Assembly (NCBI RefSeq): GCF_030269125.1
Contig: NZ_BSSM01000001.1
Location: 496,001 to 560,000, forward strand
Direction of reading: 5' to 3'
DNA: 64,000 nucleotides
From: Streptomyces hygroscopicus subsp. hygroscopicus
GTDB lineage: Bacteria > Actinomycetota > Actinomycetes > Streptomycetales > Streptomycetaceae
Shown here: piece by piece, positions 44,014 to 53,306 of the stretch
How the letters are laid out: the number at the start of each line of letters is the position of its first letter
How positions within the stretch are numbered: the first letter of the stretch is position 1
Made by a program: the position numbers and the translations under genes
The notes under the pieces: model-generated
Told to the model about the DNA's origin: nothing
Seen by the model: only the letters and a program-made list of their open reading frames with translations
The model's database searches: none

Positions 44014-45351
44014 TCACGGGCGGTCGAGCAGCGTGCCCTTCGGCGAGGTGAACTGGCCGTCGGCGTAGACGCGTTCGCCGCGCAGCCAGGTGGACTTCAC
44101 GACACCGCGCAGGGCACGGCCGGCGTACGCGGTGACCCGGTTGCGGTGCTGGAGGCCGGCCGGGTCGACGGTGAAGCCCTCCTCGGGGGCGAGGACCGCG
44201 AAGTCGGCGTCGCGGCCGGGTGCGATGGCGCCCTTGCGGGCGTCGAGGCCGACGAGGGCGGCGGTGCGCGCGGACATCCACCGCACGACGTCCTCCAGGG
44301 TGTGACCGCGCCCGCGGGCCGCGGTCCACACGGCGGACAGGCTGAGCTGGAGGCCGGAGATGCCGCCCCAGGCGGTGGCGAAGTCGTCGGTCTTCAGGTC
44401 GGCCGTGGAGGGCGAGTGGTCGGTGACGACACAGTCGACGGTGCCGTCGGCGAGCGCCTCCCACAGCAGGTCCTGGTTGGCGGCCTCGCGGATGGGCGGG
44501 CAGCACTTGAACTCGCTGGCGCCGTCCGGGACCTCCTCGGCGGTGAGGGTGAGGTAGTGCGGGCAGGTCTCCACGGTGATCCGGACGCCGTCGGCGCGGG
44601 CGGCGCGGATCAGCGGCAGGGCGTCGCCGGAGGACAGGTGCAGCACGTGCACCCGGGCGTCCAGGCGCCGGGCCTGCGCGATCAGCGCGGCGATGGCGGT
44701 GGCCTCGGCGTGGCCGGGGCGCGAGGCGAGGAAGTCGGCGTAGCGGGGGCCGCCGTGCTGCGGGGCGGCGGCCAGGTGGCGCGGGTCCTCGGCGTGCACG
44801 ATCAGCAGGCCGCCGAAGCCGGCGATCTCCGCGAGGGAGCGGGCGAGTTGCTCCTGTCCGAGGTGCGGGAACTCGTCCACGCCGGACGGGGACAGGAACG
44901 CCTTGAAGCCGAAGACACCGGCGTCGTGCAGGGGGCGCAGGTCCTCGACGTTGCCCGGCAGGGCACCGCCCCAGAAGCCGACGTCGACGTGCGCCTTGTC
45001 CCGCGCCACGTCCCGCTTGGTCCGCAGGTGCTCGACGGTGGTGGTGGGCGGGAGGGAGTTGAGCGGCATGTCGACCAGGGTGGTGACGCCGCCGGCGGCC
45101 GCGGCGCGGGTGGCGGTCCAGAAGCCCTCCCACTCGGTGCGGCCGGGATCGTTGACGTGCACGTGGGTGTCGACCAGACCGGGCAGCACCGCGTGGTCGC
45201 CGACGTCCTCCAGGCGCGCACCGGCCGGGACCTCGGTGTCGTACGGCAGTACGGCCGTGATCGTCCCGGCGGACACGGCGACCGCGGCGGCCCGTGTCCC
45301 CTCCGGGGTGATGACGCGCGTCGAGCGCAGCACCAGTTCAGCGTCGGACAC
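44014..45351 (-). CDS. allB: Allantoinase
   Basis: Cyclic amidohydrolase of 445 residues. Metal ligands and active-site stretches are visible: [10 protein letters not shown] (H-x-H), FGFKAFLS (Lys to be carboxylated), IVHAED, VLHLSS and VTDHSPS. Opens the hydantoin ring of allantoin to allantoate. GTG at 45351 preceded by AAAGGGG; the longer frame to 45420 would run into the promoter. First gene of the allB-alc operon, divergent from the IclR gene, with a 17-bp dyad 79 bp upstream. Confidence 0.94.
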   Translation of the reverse strand: MSDAELVLRSTRVITPEGTRAAAVAVSAGTITAVLPYDTEVPAGARLEDVGDHAVLPGLVDTHVHVNDPGRTEWEGFWTATRAAAAGGVTTLVDMPLNSLPPTTTVEHLRTKRDVARDKAHVDVGFWGGALPGNVEDLRPLHDAGVFGFKAFLSPSGVDEFPHLGQEQLARSLAEIAGFGGLLIVHAEDPRHLAAAPQHGGPRYADFLASRPGHAEATAIAALIAQARRLDARVHVLHLSSGDALPLIRAARADGVRITVETCPHYLTLTAEEVPDGASEFKCCPPIREAANQDLLWEALADGTVDCVVTDHSPSTADLKTDDFATAWGGISGLQLSLSAVWTAARGRGHTLEDVVRWMSARTAALVGLDARKGAIAPGRDADFAVLAPEEGFTVDPAGLQHRNRVTAYAGRALRGVVKSTWLRGERVYADGQFTSPKGTLLDRP

Positions 45352-45429
45352 CCGAACCCCTTTCCGTACCGCCGTCGGACGCCAGGGCGTTCGCGCCCGG
45401 AAAACGGGATGTACAGCCACGAAACGGAT

Positions 45430-45446
45430 TTCAACGTTCTGTTGAA
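45430..45446. promoter_or_regulatory. Dyad upstream of allB (candidate IclR/AllR operator)
   Basis: TTCAAC-GTTCT-GTTGAA, a perfect 6+6 dyad with 5-bp spacer in the allB promoter region. Same half-site type (TTC...GAA) as the sites before the IclR gene. Confidence 0.5.
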
Positions 45447-45522
45447 GGAGTCTTCACTCCCGGTTCCCCGCCGTCAAGGGGTGTCCGGACCGGCGAGGGG
45501 CAGGGGCAGTCGCGCCCCATGT

Positions 45523-45558
45523 TTCCATAAAGCAGAATTAGAATTCCAATAGGCAGAA
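45523..45558. promoter_or_regulatory. Tandem 15-bp elements upstream of the IclR gene
   Basis: TTCCATAAAGCAGAA (45523-45537) and TTCCAATAGGCAGAA (45544-45558), starting exactly 21 bp apart (two helical turns). Each has TTC...GAA symmetry. The stretch is conspicuously AT-rich in this genome. Related elements with the same spacing precede malate synthase (47682-47717). Confidence 0.6.
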
Positions 45559-45636
45559 CGTAGCTCCGCACAAGCGGGGAGTCAACCATCCGCCGGGTAG
45601 GCTGCTGCCCTCCGTTCGCCCCGAAAGGAACGCGCC

Positions 45637-46431
45637 GTGCCGACGTCGAGCGCCAGCACCCCCGACCCCGCCAAGTCCTCCGGCGGCGGCGGGGTCCAGT
45701 CCCTTGAGCGCGCCTTCGACCTGCTGGAACGGATGGCGGACGCGGGCGGTGAGGTCGGCCTCAGCGAGGTGTCCGCGACCAGCGGGCTGCCGCTGCCCAC
45801 CATCCACCGGCTGATGCGCACGCTGGTCGCCTGCGGCTATGTGCGCCAGCAGTCCAACCGGCGGTACGCGCTCGGCCCCCGGCTCATCCGGCTCGGCGAG
45901 TCCGCGTCCCGGCTGCTCGGCACGTGGGCGCGGCCGTACCTGGCCCGCCTGGTCGAGGAGACGGGCGAGACGGCGAACATGGCGCTGCTGGACGGCGACG
46001 AGGTCGTGTACGTGGCGCAGGTGCCGTCCAAGCACTCGATGCGGATGTTCACGGAGGTCGGCCGGCGGGTGCTGCCGCACTCCACCGGGGTGGGCAAGGC
46101 GCTGCTCTCGGCGGTGCCGGACGACGAGGTGCGGGCCCTGCTGTCCCGCACGGGGATGCCCGCGGCGACGGACAGGACCATCACCACGCCGGAGGGGTTC
46201 CTCGCGGCGCTGGAGGAGGTGCGCCGGCACGGGTACGCCATGGACGACAACGAGCAGGAGGTGGGGGTGCGCTGCCTCGCCGTCTGCGTTCCCGACTCCC
46301 CGACGGCCGCGGCGATCTCCATCTCCGGGCCGGCCGGACGGGTCACCGAGGCCGCGACGGAGAAGATCGTGCCGGTGTTGCGGCAGGTCGCCGCCGAGCT
46401 GTCGCAGGCCCTCGCGAGTTCAGGTGCCTGA
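45637..46431 (+). CDS. allR: IclR-family regulator of allantoin catabolism
   Basis: IclR regulator of 264 residues: winged helix-turn-helix (about 20-85; GLSEVSATSGLPLPTIHRLMRTL) and IclR effector domain (LARLVEETGETANMALLDGDEVVYVAQ, HSTGVGKALLS). GTG start at 45637 with GAAAGGAA. In S. coelicolor the homologue next to the allantoin genes (AllR) is a repressor of allantoin catabolism; context and operators here are consistent. Its 3' end overlaps the convergent DUF5955-like gene by 12 bp. Confidence 0.9.
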   Translation: MPTSSASTPDPAKSSGGGGVQSLERAFDLLERMADAGGEVGLSEVSATSGLPLPTIHRLMRTLVACGYVRQQSNRRYALGPRLIRLGESASRLLGTWARPYLARLVEETGETANMALLDGDEVVYVAQVPSKHSMRMFTEVGRRVLPHSTGVGKALLSAVPDDEVRALLSRTGMPAATDRTITTPEGFLAALEEVRRHGYAMDDNEQEVGVRCLAVCVPDSPTAAAISISGPAGRVTEAATEKIVPVLRQVAAELSQALASSGA

Positions 46432-46827
46432 GGGTTCCGCGGGCGCCTGAGAGGGCGGGTCCGGTCGCGGTTCGGCGCGTGCGGGCGCGTGGTGGCCGCT
46501 CGCACGGCTTCCCGCGCCCATGGGGTCGGCGGCCCCGAGCCCTCCCGCACGGGTTCCCCCGAACAGGTCCACCGCCTCCCTGACCTCCCGCAGGGGCCTC
46601 GCCAACGCGCTCATCGAGCCCAGCGCGCCGGCTATCAGCAGCAGCGAGCCGCGCAGGCGAGCGGTCTCCGGGACCCCGCCGGAGGCCATCGCGGCCAGCG
46701 TCGCCAGTTCGTCCTCCGCTATCACGCGATCGGGGAAGTCCGTGCGCAGGGCGGCCAGTTCGCGGCGTAAGCGGGCCACCGCCACGCGCAGCCCCGCCAC
46801 TCTCGGGTCCTCGTCGCTGCCGGTCAC
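46420..46827 (-). CDS. DUF5955-like small protein
   Basis: Protein of 135 residues, mostly helical: VAGLRVAVARLRRELAALR and LRGSLLLIAGALGSMSALARPLREVREAVDLF look like paired coiled-coil helices, followed by a disordered Gly/Ala/Pro tail. The GTG at 46827 has AGAGG at suitable spacing; the ATG at 46875 has none. A gene of this type lies between allR and malate synthase in related genomes as I recall. Function unknown. Confidence 0.65.
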   Translation of the reverse strand: MTGSDEDPRVAGLRVAVARLRRELAALRTDFPDRVIAEDELATLAAMASGGVPETARLRGSLLLIAGALGSMSALARPLREVREAVDLFGGTRAGGLGAADPMGAGSRASGHHAPARAEPRPDPPSQAPAEPSGT

Positions 46828-46988
46828 CGGCCTCTGCCCCAAGCTCCGCAAAGCAGCCCTCCCCAGGCATGCCACGCCGTCGTGCGCGGGTCAGTAAACG
46901 CCACCGGGCCCGGCGAGCGCCACAGGGCATGCCGAAATTCAGCCCACGGAATCCTGGAAGCCGGTCCGGCGTCGGGTATGCAGGACCC

Positions 46989-47597
46989 ATGACGGACATC
47001 CAGGACCCCGGCGCAGAGATCGCCGGCCTCGTGCTGGCCGCCGGGGGCGGCAGACGGCTCGGCGGGCGGCCCAAGGCACTGCTGGCACACCGGGGACGGC
47101 CGCTGGTCGAGCACGCGGTGGGGGTGCTGCGGACGGCCGGGGTCGGGCGGATCCATGTCGTGCTGGGCGCGGGGGCCGACCAGGTGCGCGCGCGGGCCGA
47201 GCTCGGCGGCTGCGTGCTCGTGGACAACCCGGACTGGGCCGAGGGCATGGGCTCCTCGCTGCGCGCGGGGCTCGCCTCGCTCGCCCGGACGGACGCACGG
47301 GCGGCGCTGGTCTCACTGGTCGACCAGCCGGGCATCGGACCCGAGGCGGTGGTGCGGGTACTCAAGGCGTACGGCGGCGGGAACACGCTGGTCTCGGCGG
47401 CGTACGACGGTACGCGCGGCCATCCCGTGCTGTTCGGGGCGGCCCACTGGGCGGGGATCGAGGCCGCCGCCACCGGGGACCGGGGCGCCCGCGCCTACCT
47501 GAAGGCCCATGAGGCGGAGATCCGGCTGGTGGAGTGCGCGGACGTGGCGGAGCCGTACGACATCGACACCGAGGCCGACCTGAGCCACCTCGAATGA
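46989..47597 (+). CDS. MobA-like molybdenum-cofactor nucleotidyltransferase
   Basis: Protein of 202 residues of the MobA/MocA type: nucleotide-binding loop VLAAGGGRRLGGRPKALL, VDQPGIGPEAV, and RGHPVLFG. Such enzymes add CMP or GMP to molybdopterin. The purine-catabolic setting suggests maturation of a xanthine-dehydrogenase-type enzyme, with structural genes outside the window. ATG at 46989 chosen; the frame extends upstream through arginine-rich sequence. Confidence 0.85.
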   Translation: MTDIQDPGAEIAGLVLAAGGGRRLGGRPKALLAHRGRPLVEHAVGVLRTAGVGRIHVVLGAGADQVRARAELGGCVLVDNPDWAEGMGSSLRAGLASLARTDARAALVSLVDQPGIGPEAVVRVLKAYGGGNTLVSAAYDGTRGHPVLFGAAHWAGIEAAATGDRGARAYLKAHEAEIRLVECADVAEPYDIDTEADLSHLE

Positions 47598-47681
47598 GCG
47601 GGCGGCGCCGGGCGGGCGGGGTGACACCGGGCGCCGACTTTCCTCGGCCCGGAGCATCTCGACATCAACAAACGATTGAGG

Positions 47682-47717
47682 TTCCACAATGAGAAAACTA
47701 GTATCCATTATTCAGAA
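47682..47717. promoter_or_regulatory. Paired elements upstream of malate synthase (candidate AllR sites)
   Basis: TTCCACAATGAGAAA (47682) and ATCCATTATTCAGAA (47703) start 21 bp apart. They match the allR-proximal element TTCCATAAAGCAGAA at about 10 and 11 of 15 positions, with identical spacing, in an AT-rich island 150-190 bp before the ATG. Confidence 0.45.
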
Positions 47718-47780
47718 GCGTCCAGCCGCACCGGGGGCGCGGTCCGCCCCTTCCCTTCCGCTCGGCACGTGGTGCCACCG

Positions 47781-47860
47781 CTGAAGTCCGCCCGGAATCC
47801 TCAGAATCCTCCGAAGTTCGCCGAAGTCCGCTGAAGTCCGTTGAAGTCCGCTGAAGGAAG
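47781..47860. repeat. Eight-unit 10-bp tandem array in malate synthase leader
   Basis: Consecutive decamers based on CTGAAGTCCG: units at 47781, 47811, 47821, 47831, 47841 and 47851 are clear, those at 47791 and 47801 are diverged but in register. The last unit contains GGAAG, the ribosome-binding site for the ATG at 47870. Confidence 0.8.
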
Positions 47861-47869
47861 TGACAGCTC

Positions 47870-49495
<1,626 letters not shown>

Positions 49496-49507
49496 CACCG
49501 AAGGGCC

Positions 49508-49531
49508 GGCCCGGGGTGTCCGCCCCGGGCC
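49508..49531. terminator. Bidirectional terminator after malate synthase
   Basis: GGCCCGGGG-TGTCCG-CCCCGGGCC hairpin, 13 bp past the malate synthase stop and 25 bp before the stop of the convergent HipA-like gene. Additional flanking GC pairs extend it. Confidence 0.7.
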
Positions 49532-49555
49532 GACCCTGGCCCGGGGCGGGCCGGC

Positions 49556-50470
49556 TCAGCGCAGGTGGACCGCCCCGTCGTGCTCCACCGCCGGCTTCCC
49601 GTGCAGGTCGGGGACCTCTTTGAGCCAGTCCGGGCGGCCCGCCCGGGTCCGCGCCGCGCGGGCCGCCTCCTCCGCGGCGACCTGCTCGCGGCTCGGGAAG
49701 TCGGTGGGCAGCCACTCGGCCGACAGCCGGACGCGGGCCAGGAGGTAGGCGACGTAGGCGTCCCGTACGTCGTCGGGGCGCGCGAAGCCGGCGTCCTCGG
49801 CCAGCCAGGCGTCCGGCACCTCGGCGACGATCGCGCGCAGCAGCTCCTCCGTGACGCGCGGGGCGAGTTCGGCGTCGGCGGCGCGGACGTCGGGGCCGTA
49901 CTGGCCGAGGGCGTGGTGGCGGAAGTCGTACCGCTTGCCCGGGGTCGTGGTGTCCCAGCGGTGGTGGAAGACGAGGGCGGCGCCGTGGTCGATGAGCCAC
50001 AGCCGCGGCGGCACGGTGCCGCGCGTGGGCCAGACCATCAGGTTGGAGCTGTGCACGGTCCGGTCGACGTTGACGGTCAGCGCGTCCAGCCAGACGACGC
50101 GGCCCGCCTCCAGCGGGTCCACCGGGAAGACGCGGGCGATCTCCGGGGTGAGGTCGCGGGCGCCCGGCAGATAGTCCATGCCGAGGTTCACCCCCGCGCT
50201 CGCGCTGTGCAGGTCGCGCACCTCCTGGTGCGGCTCGGCGTCGGCGACGGCCGGGTCGAAGTGCACCAGGACCAGCTCGGGGAACCGCAGCCCGAGCGCG
50301 CGGGCCAGCTCCCCGACGATCACCTCCGCGACCAGCGCCTTGTGCCCCTGCGCCGAAGCGGTGAACTTGACGACGTACGTGCCGAGGTCGTCGGCCTCGA
50401 CGATCCCGGGGACCGAGCCGCCGGAGCGCAGGGGTTCGACATAGCGGGTCGCGGTGACCTCTCTCAGCAT
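49556..50470 (-). CDS. HipA-like kinase family protein
   Basis: Protein of 304 residues of the HipA-like kinase family (phosphatidylinositol-kinase-like fold). YVVKFTASAQGHKALVAEVIVGELARALGL carries the ATP-anchoring Lys, VNVDRTVHSSNLMVW the catalytic D-x-x-x-x-N pattern, and LWLIDHGAALVFHH the metal-binding D. No HipB-type antitoxin is adjacent, so it is not an obvious toxin-antitoxin module. Target unknown; some relatives phosphorylate proteins or small molecules. Confidence 0.8.
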   Translation of the reverse strand: MLREVTATRYVEPLRSGGSVPGIVEADDLGTYVVKFTASAQGHKALVAEVIVGELARALGLRFPELVLVHFDPAVADAEPHQEVRDLHSASAGVNLGMDYLPGARDLTPEIARVFPVDPLEAGRVVWLDALTVNVDRTVHSSNLMVWPTRGTVPPRLWLIDHGAALVFHHRWDTTTPGKRYDFRHHALGQYGPDVRAADAELAPRVTEELLRAIVAEVPDAWLAEDAGFARPDDVRDAYVAYLLARVRLSAEWLPTDFPSREQVAAEEAARAARTRAGRPDWLKEVPDLHGKPAVEHDGAVHLR

Positions 50471-50559
50471 CTTCCGAGGCCCCACAGGTTGTCTGTCTTG
50501 CTTTGCACGGTCGGCTCCGAGGCGGTGCGTCGGCGGGGAGGCTCCCCCGGTCCGGTCGA

Positions 50560-51225
50560 TTATGCCCCGCGCCGGCAGATCTCCCGGAGGGCTTCGGCGG
50601 TGGTGGCGGCGCGCACGGTGGGGGCGGCCGGGGCGGGCGCGGGTGGTGTGGCCGTCGCGGTGGTGGCGGCGCCGCCGGTCGTCGTGGCGGTGCGGGCCGT
50701 CGGCGCGGCGGTCGCGCGGGGGCCGACCCAGGCGGTGCGGCAGCCGGCCCGGTGGCCCGCCTCGACGTCCGTGGCGAAGTCGCCGATCATCCAGGACCGG
50801 GCGAGGTCCAGGCGCAGCTCCGTCGCCGCGCGCAGGAGCATGCCGGGCTCGGGCTTGCGGCAGGGGCAGCGCCGCGCCAGCTCCGGCACGACGCCGTCGA
50901 CGTGGTGCGGACAGGTGTAGATTCCGTCCAGCTCCACGCCCACGGAGGCGAGTTCGTCCCGCAGACGGCGGTGCATCGCTTCCAGGTCCCGGTCGGTGAA
51001 CAGGGCGCGGGCCAGGCCGGACTGATTGGTGACGACGACCAGGGCGGCGCCGTGCACCTCCCGCAGGGTCCGCAGCCAGGGGCCGATCCCGGGCTGGAGG
51101 ACGAGGTCCGAGGGGCGGGTCGGGTAGTGCCGGGCCTCGGTGAGCGTCCCGTCGCGGTCGAGGAAGACCGCCGGCCGCGGAACGGGGCTTTCGCGGCCGG
51201 CCCGCGGCGGGCGGACGGATGTCAT
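50560..51225 (-). CDS. HAD phosphatase, heptose-bisphosphatase (GmhB)-like
   Basis: HAD phosphatase of 221 residues: nucleophile motif FLDRDGTLTE, VVTNQSGLAR, zinc-binding CPHHVDG...CRCPCRKPEPG-type cluster (CPHH and CPCRKPEPGM), and MIGDFATDVEAG. This combination is that of D-glycero-D-manno-heptose 1,7-bisphosphate phosphatases. The last ~45 residues are a Thr/Ala-rich low-complexity tail before a short conserved end. ATG at 51225 with GGAG. With the GHMP kinase at 52257-53306 it suggests a heptose-nucleotide route. Confidence 0.87.
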   Translation of the reverse strand: MTSVRPPRAGRESPVPRPAVFLDRDGTLTEARHYPTRPSDLVLQPGIGPWLRTLREVHGAALVVVTNQSGLARALFTDRDLEAMHRRLRDELASVGVELDGIYTCPHHVDGVVPELARRCPCRKPEPGMLLRAATELRLDLARSWMIGDFATDVEAGHRAGCRTAWVGPRATAAPTARTATTTGGAATTATATPPAPAPAAPTVRAATTAEALREICRRGA

Positions 51226-51469
51226 GGCGCGCTCCACTTCCGGCAGGAGGGACGGACGACGTGGTGGCCGGGAACCGGCGGGGCATCACGTGGCAGCCAA
51301 GGAATAACCCCTGTCCGACGGCCGTCACAAGCGAGCCAGTCGGGTATGTCAACAGGTCCGGCGCCATGTCCGCGCCGATGACGCCTCCCGCGCGCCCTCC
51401 GCCCGCCTAGCGTCGGGCCCCGGGGCACGGCCGGTCGGCGGGCGGCCGGTTCAGCGGAGGAGTCGTGTC

Positions 51470-52225
51470 GTGGAGATCGTGGGAAGCGGCTTCGTCGCCG
51501 GCGCCTTGCGGACCATCGCCCCGCGCCATCCCGGCGTCGTCGCGCTGGCGGCCGGGGTGTCCCGGATCCGTCCCGAGTACGCGCACCAGGATCTGGCCCG
51601 CGAGGCCGCCCTGGTGACCGAGCAGGCGCGCCGCTGCGCGTCCCGGGGCGCCACGCTCCTCTACTTCTCGACGGCTTCCGCCGCGCTGTACGGCACCCCC
51701 GGTTGTTCGGGCACGGAAGAGTGCCGGCACGCCGCGCGCACGCCGTACGGCCGGCACAAACTGGCCATGGAGCGGTTGGTGAAGCGGTCCGGCTGCCGCT
51801 GGCTGATCCTGCGGCTCGCCCATCTCGTGGGCCCGGGGCAGCGGCCCCACCAACTGGTGCCGGCCCTGGTGGCGCAGGCGCTCGGCGGGCGGGTGCGGGT
51901 CCTGCGCCCGGCGAGCCGCGATCTGCTCGACGTGGCCGACTTCGTGACGATGACGGACCTGCTGCTCGGGGCCGGGGTCGAGGGCGAGACGGTCAATGTG
52001 GCGTCCGGCCGGTCCACGGAGGTGGACGCGATCGTCGACCATGTCGCCGCGCTGACCGGGACGGATCCGGTACGGCACTACGTCGAGGAGAGCAGCAGGC
52101 ACACGGTCTCGATCGAGCGGCTGCGCTGCTTGTCGTCCCGGCCCTGGACGTTCGGCGAGGACTACTACCAGGGCGTGCTGGACCGGTCCGTCGGCGACCT
52201 GCTGCGGGTGCGGGCGGCCCGCTGA
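51470..52225 (+). CDS. NAD-dependent epimerase/dehydratase-like SDR
   Basis: Extended-type SDR of 251 residues, shorter than usual (about 310). A degenerate nucleotide loop VGSGFVAGAL is at the very N-terminus, catalytic Y-x-x-x-K as PYGRHKLAME, and substrate-domain motifs RLAHLVGPGQ and LLDVADFV. GTG at 51470 has GGAGGAG. The only rightward gene among the leftward sugar genes. Probably a sugar-nucleotide reductase or epimerase of the same locus. Confidence 0.82.
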   Translation: MEIVGSGFVAGALRTIAPRHPGVVALAAGVSRIRPEYAHQDLAREAALVTEQARRCASRGATLLYFSTASAALYGTPGCSGTEECRHAARTPYGRHKLAMERLVKRSGCRWLILRLAHLVGPGQRPHQLVPALVAQALGGRVRVLRPASRDLLDVADFVTMTDLLLGAGVEGETVNVASGRSTEVDAIVDHVAALTGTDPVRHYVEESSRHTVSIERLRCLSSRPWTFGEDYYQGVLDRSVGDLLRVRAAR

Positions 52226-52256
52226 CCCGCAGCGGGTTCCGCGCCCTCCCCCCTGG

Positions 52257-53306
52257 TCAGAGCGTGTGCAGTACGGCCCCCCGCGTGTCGAAGGCGAACG
52301 GCTGCTCCCGCATGCCGTGGGCCGCCAGGACCTCGCGCACCCGAGCCTGCCCCGCGAGCGGGACGTGCAGCAGCAGGAACCCGCCGCCCCCCGCGCCGAG
52401 CAGCTTGCCGCCGGTGGCCCCGGCCGCGAGGGCGTCGTCGTAGGCCCGGTCGATCCGGGGCAGCGAGACGCGGGCGCCGAGGCCGCGTTTGAGTTCCCAG
52501 TGGCGGCCGAGCAGCCGCCCCACCTCGCCGAACCGTCCCTGGACGACGGCCTCTTTGAGGGGTGCGGTGAGGTCCTTGATCTCGTGCAGCCGCCGGGTGG
52601 TGTCCCGGTCGCCGCGCTCGGTGCCGTCGGCCTGGTCGCTGAGGACGGAGCCCGCGTCGCGGCTCGTGCCGGTGTGGAAGAGCAGGAGTTCCGCGCCGAG
52701 GCCGCGGGCGTGCTCGGCCGGCACGTCGACGTCCTCCACCTCCACGCTCCCGTCCCGGTGGAAGTGGAGCAGCCGGAAGCCGCCCAGGGCGGAGAGGTAG
52801 TGGTCCTGCCGGCCGACGGGCCGTCCGAGGCCCTCGATCTCGATGTCGCTCGCCGCCCACGCCAGCGAGCGGGCGTCCAGCGGCTCTCCGGACAGCCCGG
52901 CGACGAGGGAGACGCAGAACGCGGCCGAGCTGCCCATGCCGGTGGCCCCCGGCACGTCCCCGGAGGAGAAGAGGTCCAGCGGGGTGCCGTCCCAGTGGCG
53001 GCGCATCGCCTCCCGTGCGAACGGGTTGGCCAGTTCCTCGGCCGACTCGGCGTGCCCGCAGGAGTCCAGGCACACCCGTATCCCGGTCGCCCTGCGGGCG
53101 CGCCGGCCGACGACCGTGACGCGCAGGTCCGTGCCGGCCCCGAACACCGACCCGCCGAAGCGGGCGGCGTATCCGGGCAGGTCGGTGCCGCCGCCGGCGA
53201 GGGAGACGCGCAGCGGGGCGCTGCTCACCCACATGCCGCCGCTCGTCCCCGTGCCGGTGCCCGGCTCCGTGCGGGTCTCCACCACCGTCCCGATCCCCTC
53301 GCTCAT
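52257..53306 (-). CDS. GHMP kinase, D-glycero-D-manno-heptose 7-phosphate kinase-like
   Basis: GHMP-superfamily kinase of 349 residues. APLRVSLAGGGTDLPGYAARFGG and the phosphate loop GATGMGSSAAFCVSL, together with GGKLLGAGGGGFLLLHV, match the HddA-type heptose-7-phosphate kinases. Would form heptose 1,7-bisphosphate for the HAD phosphatase encoded nearby. No sedoheptulose-7-phosphate isomerase (GmhA) is present in the window. Last gene of the leftward operon (ATGA overlap with the fusion gene). Confidence 0.88.
   Translation of the reverse strand: MSEGIGTVVETRTEPGTGTGTSGGMWVSSAPLRVSLAGGGTDLPGYAARFGGSVFGAGTDLRVTVVGRRARRATGIRVCLDSCGHAESAEELANPFAREAMRRHWDGTPLDLFSSGDVPGATGMGSSAAFCVSLVAGLSGEPLDARSLAWAASDIEIEGLGRPVGRQDHYLSALGGFRLLHFHRDGSVEVEDVDVPAEHARGLGAELLLFHTGTSRDAGSVLSDQADGTERGDRDTTRRLHEIKDLTAPLKEAVVQGRFGEVGRLLGRHWELKRGLGARVSLPRIDRAYDDALAAGATGGKLLGAGGGGFLLLHVPLAGQARVREVLAAHGMREQPFAFDTRGAVLHTL

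Noticed and set aside
47781..47860. CRISPR-like array
   Set aside because: Direct 10-bp repeats without spacers and no cas genes; it is a simple tandem repeat. The same applies to the hexanucleotide tract at 27480-27572.
49556..50470. HipBA toxin-antitoxin module
   Set aside because: Only the HipA-like kinase is present; no small helix-turn-helix antitoxin gene lies on either side.
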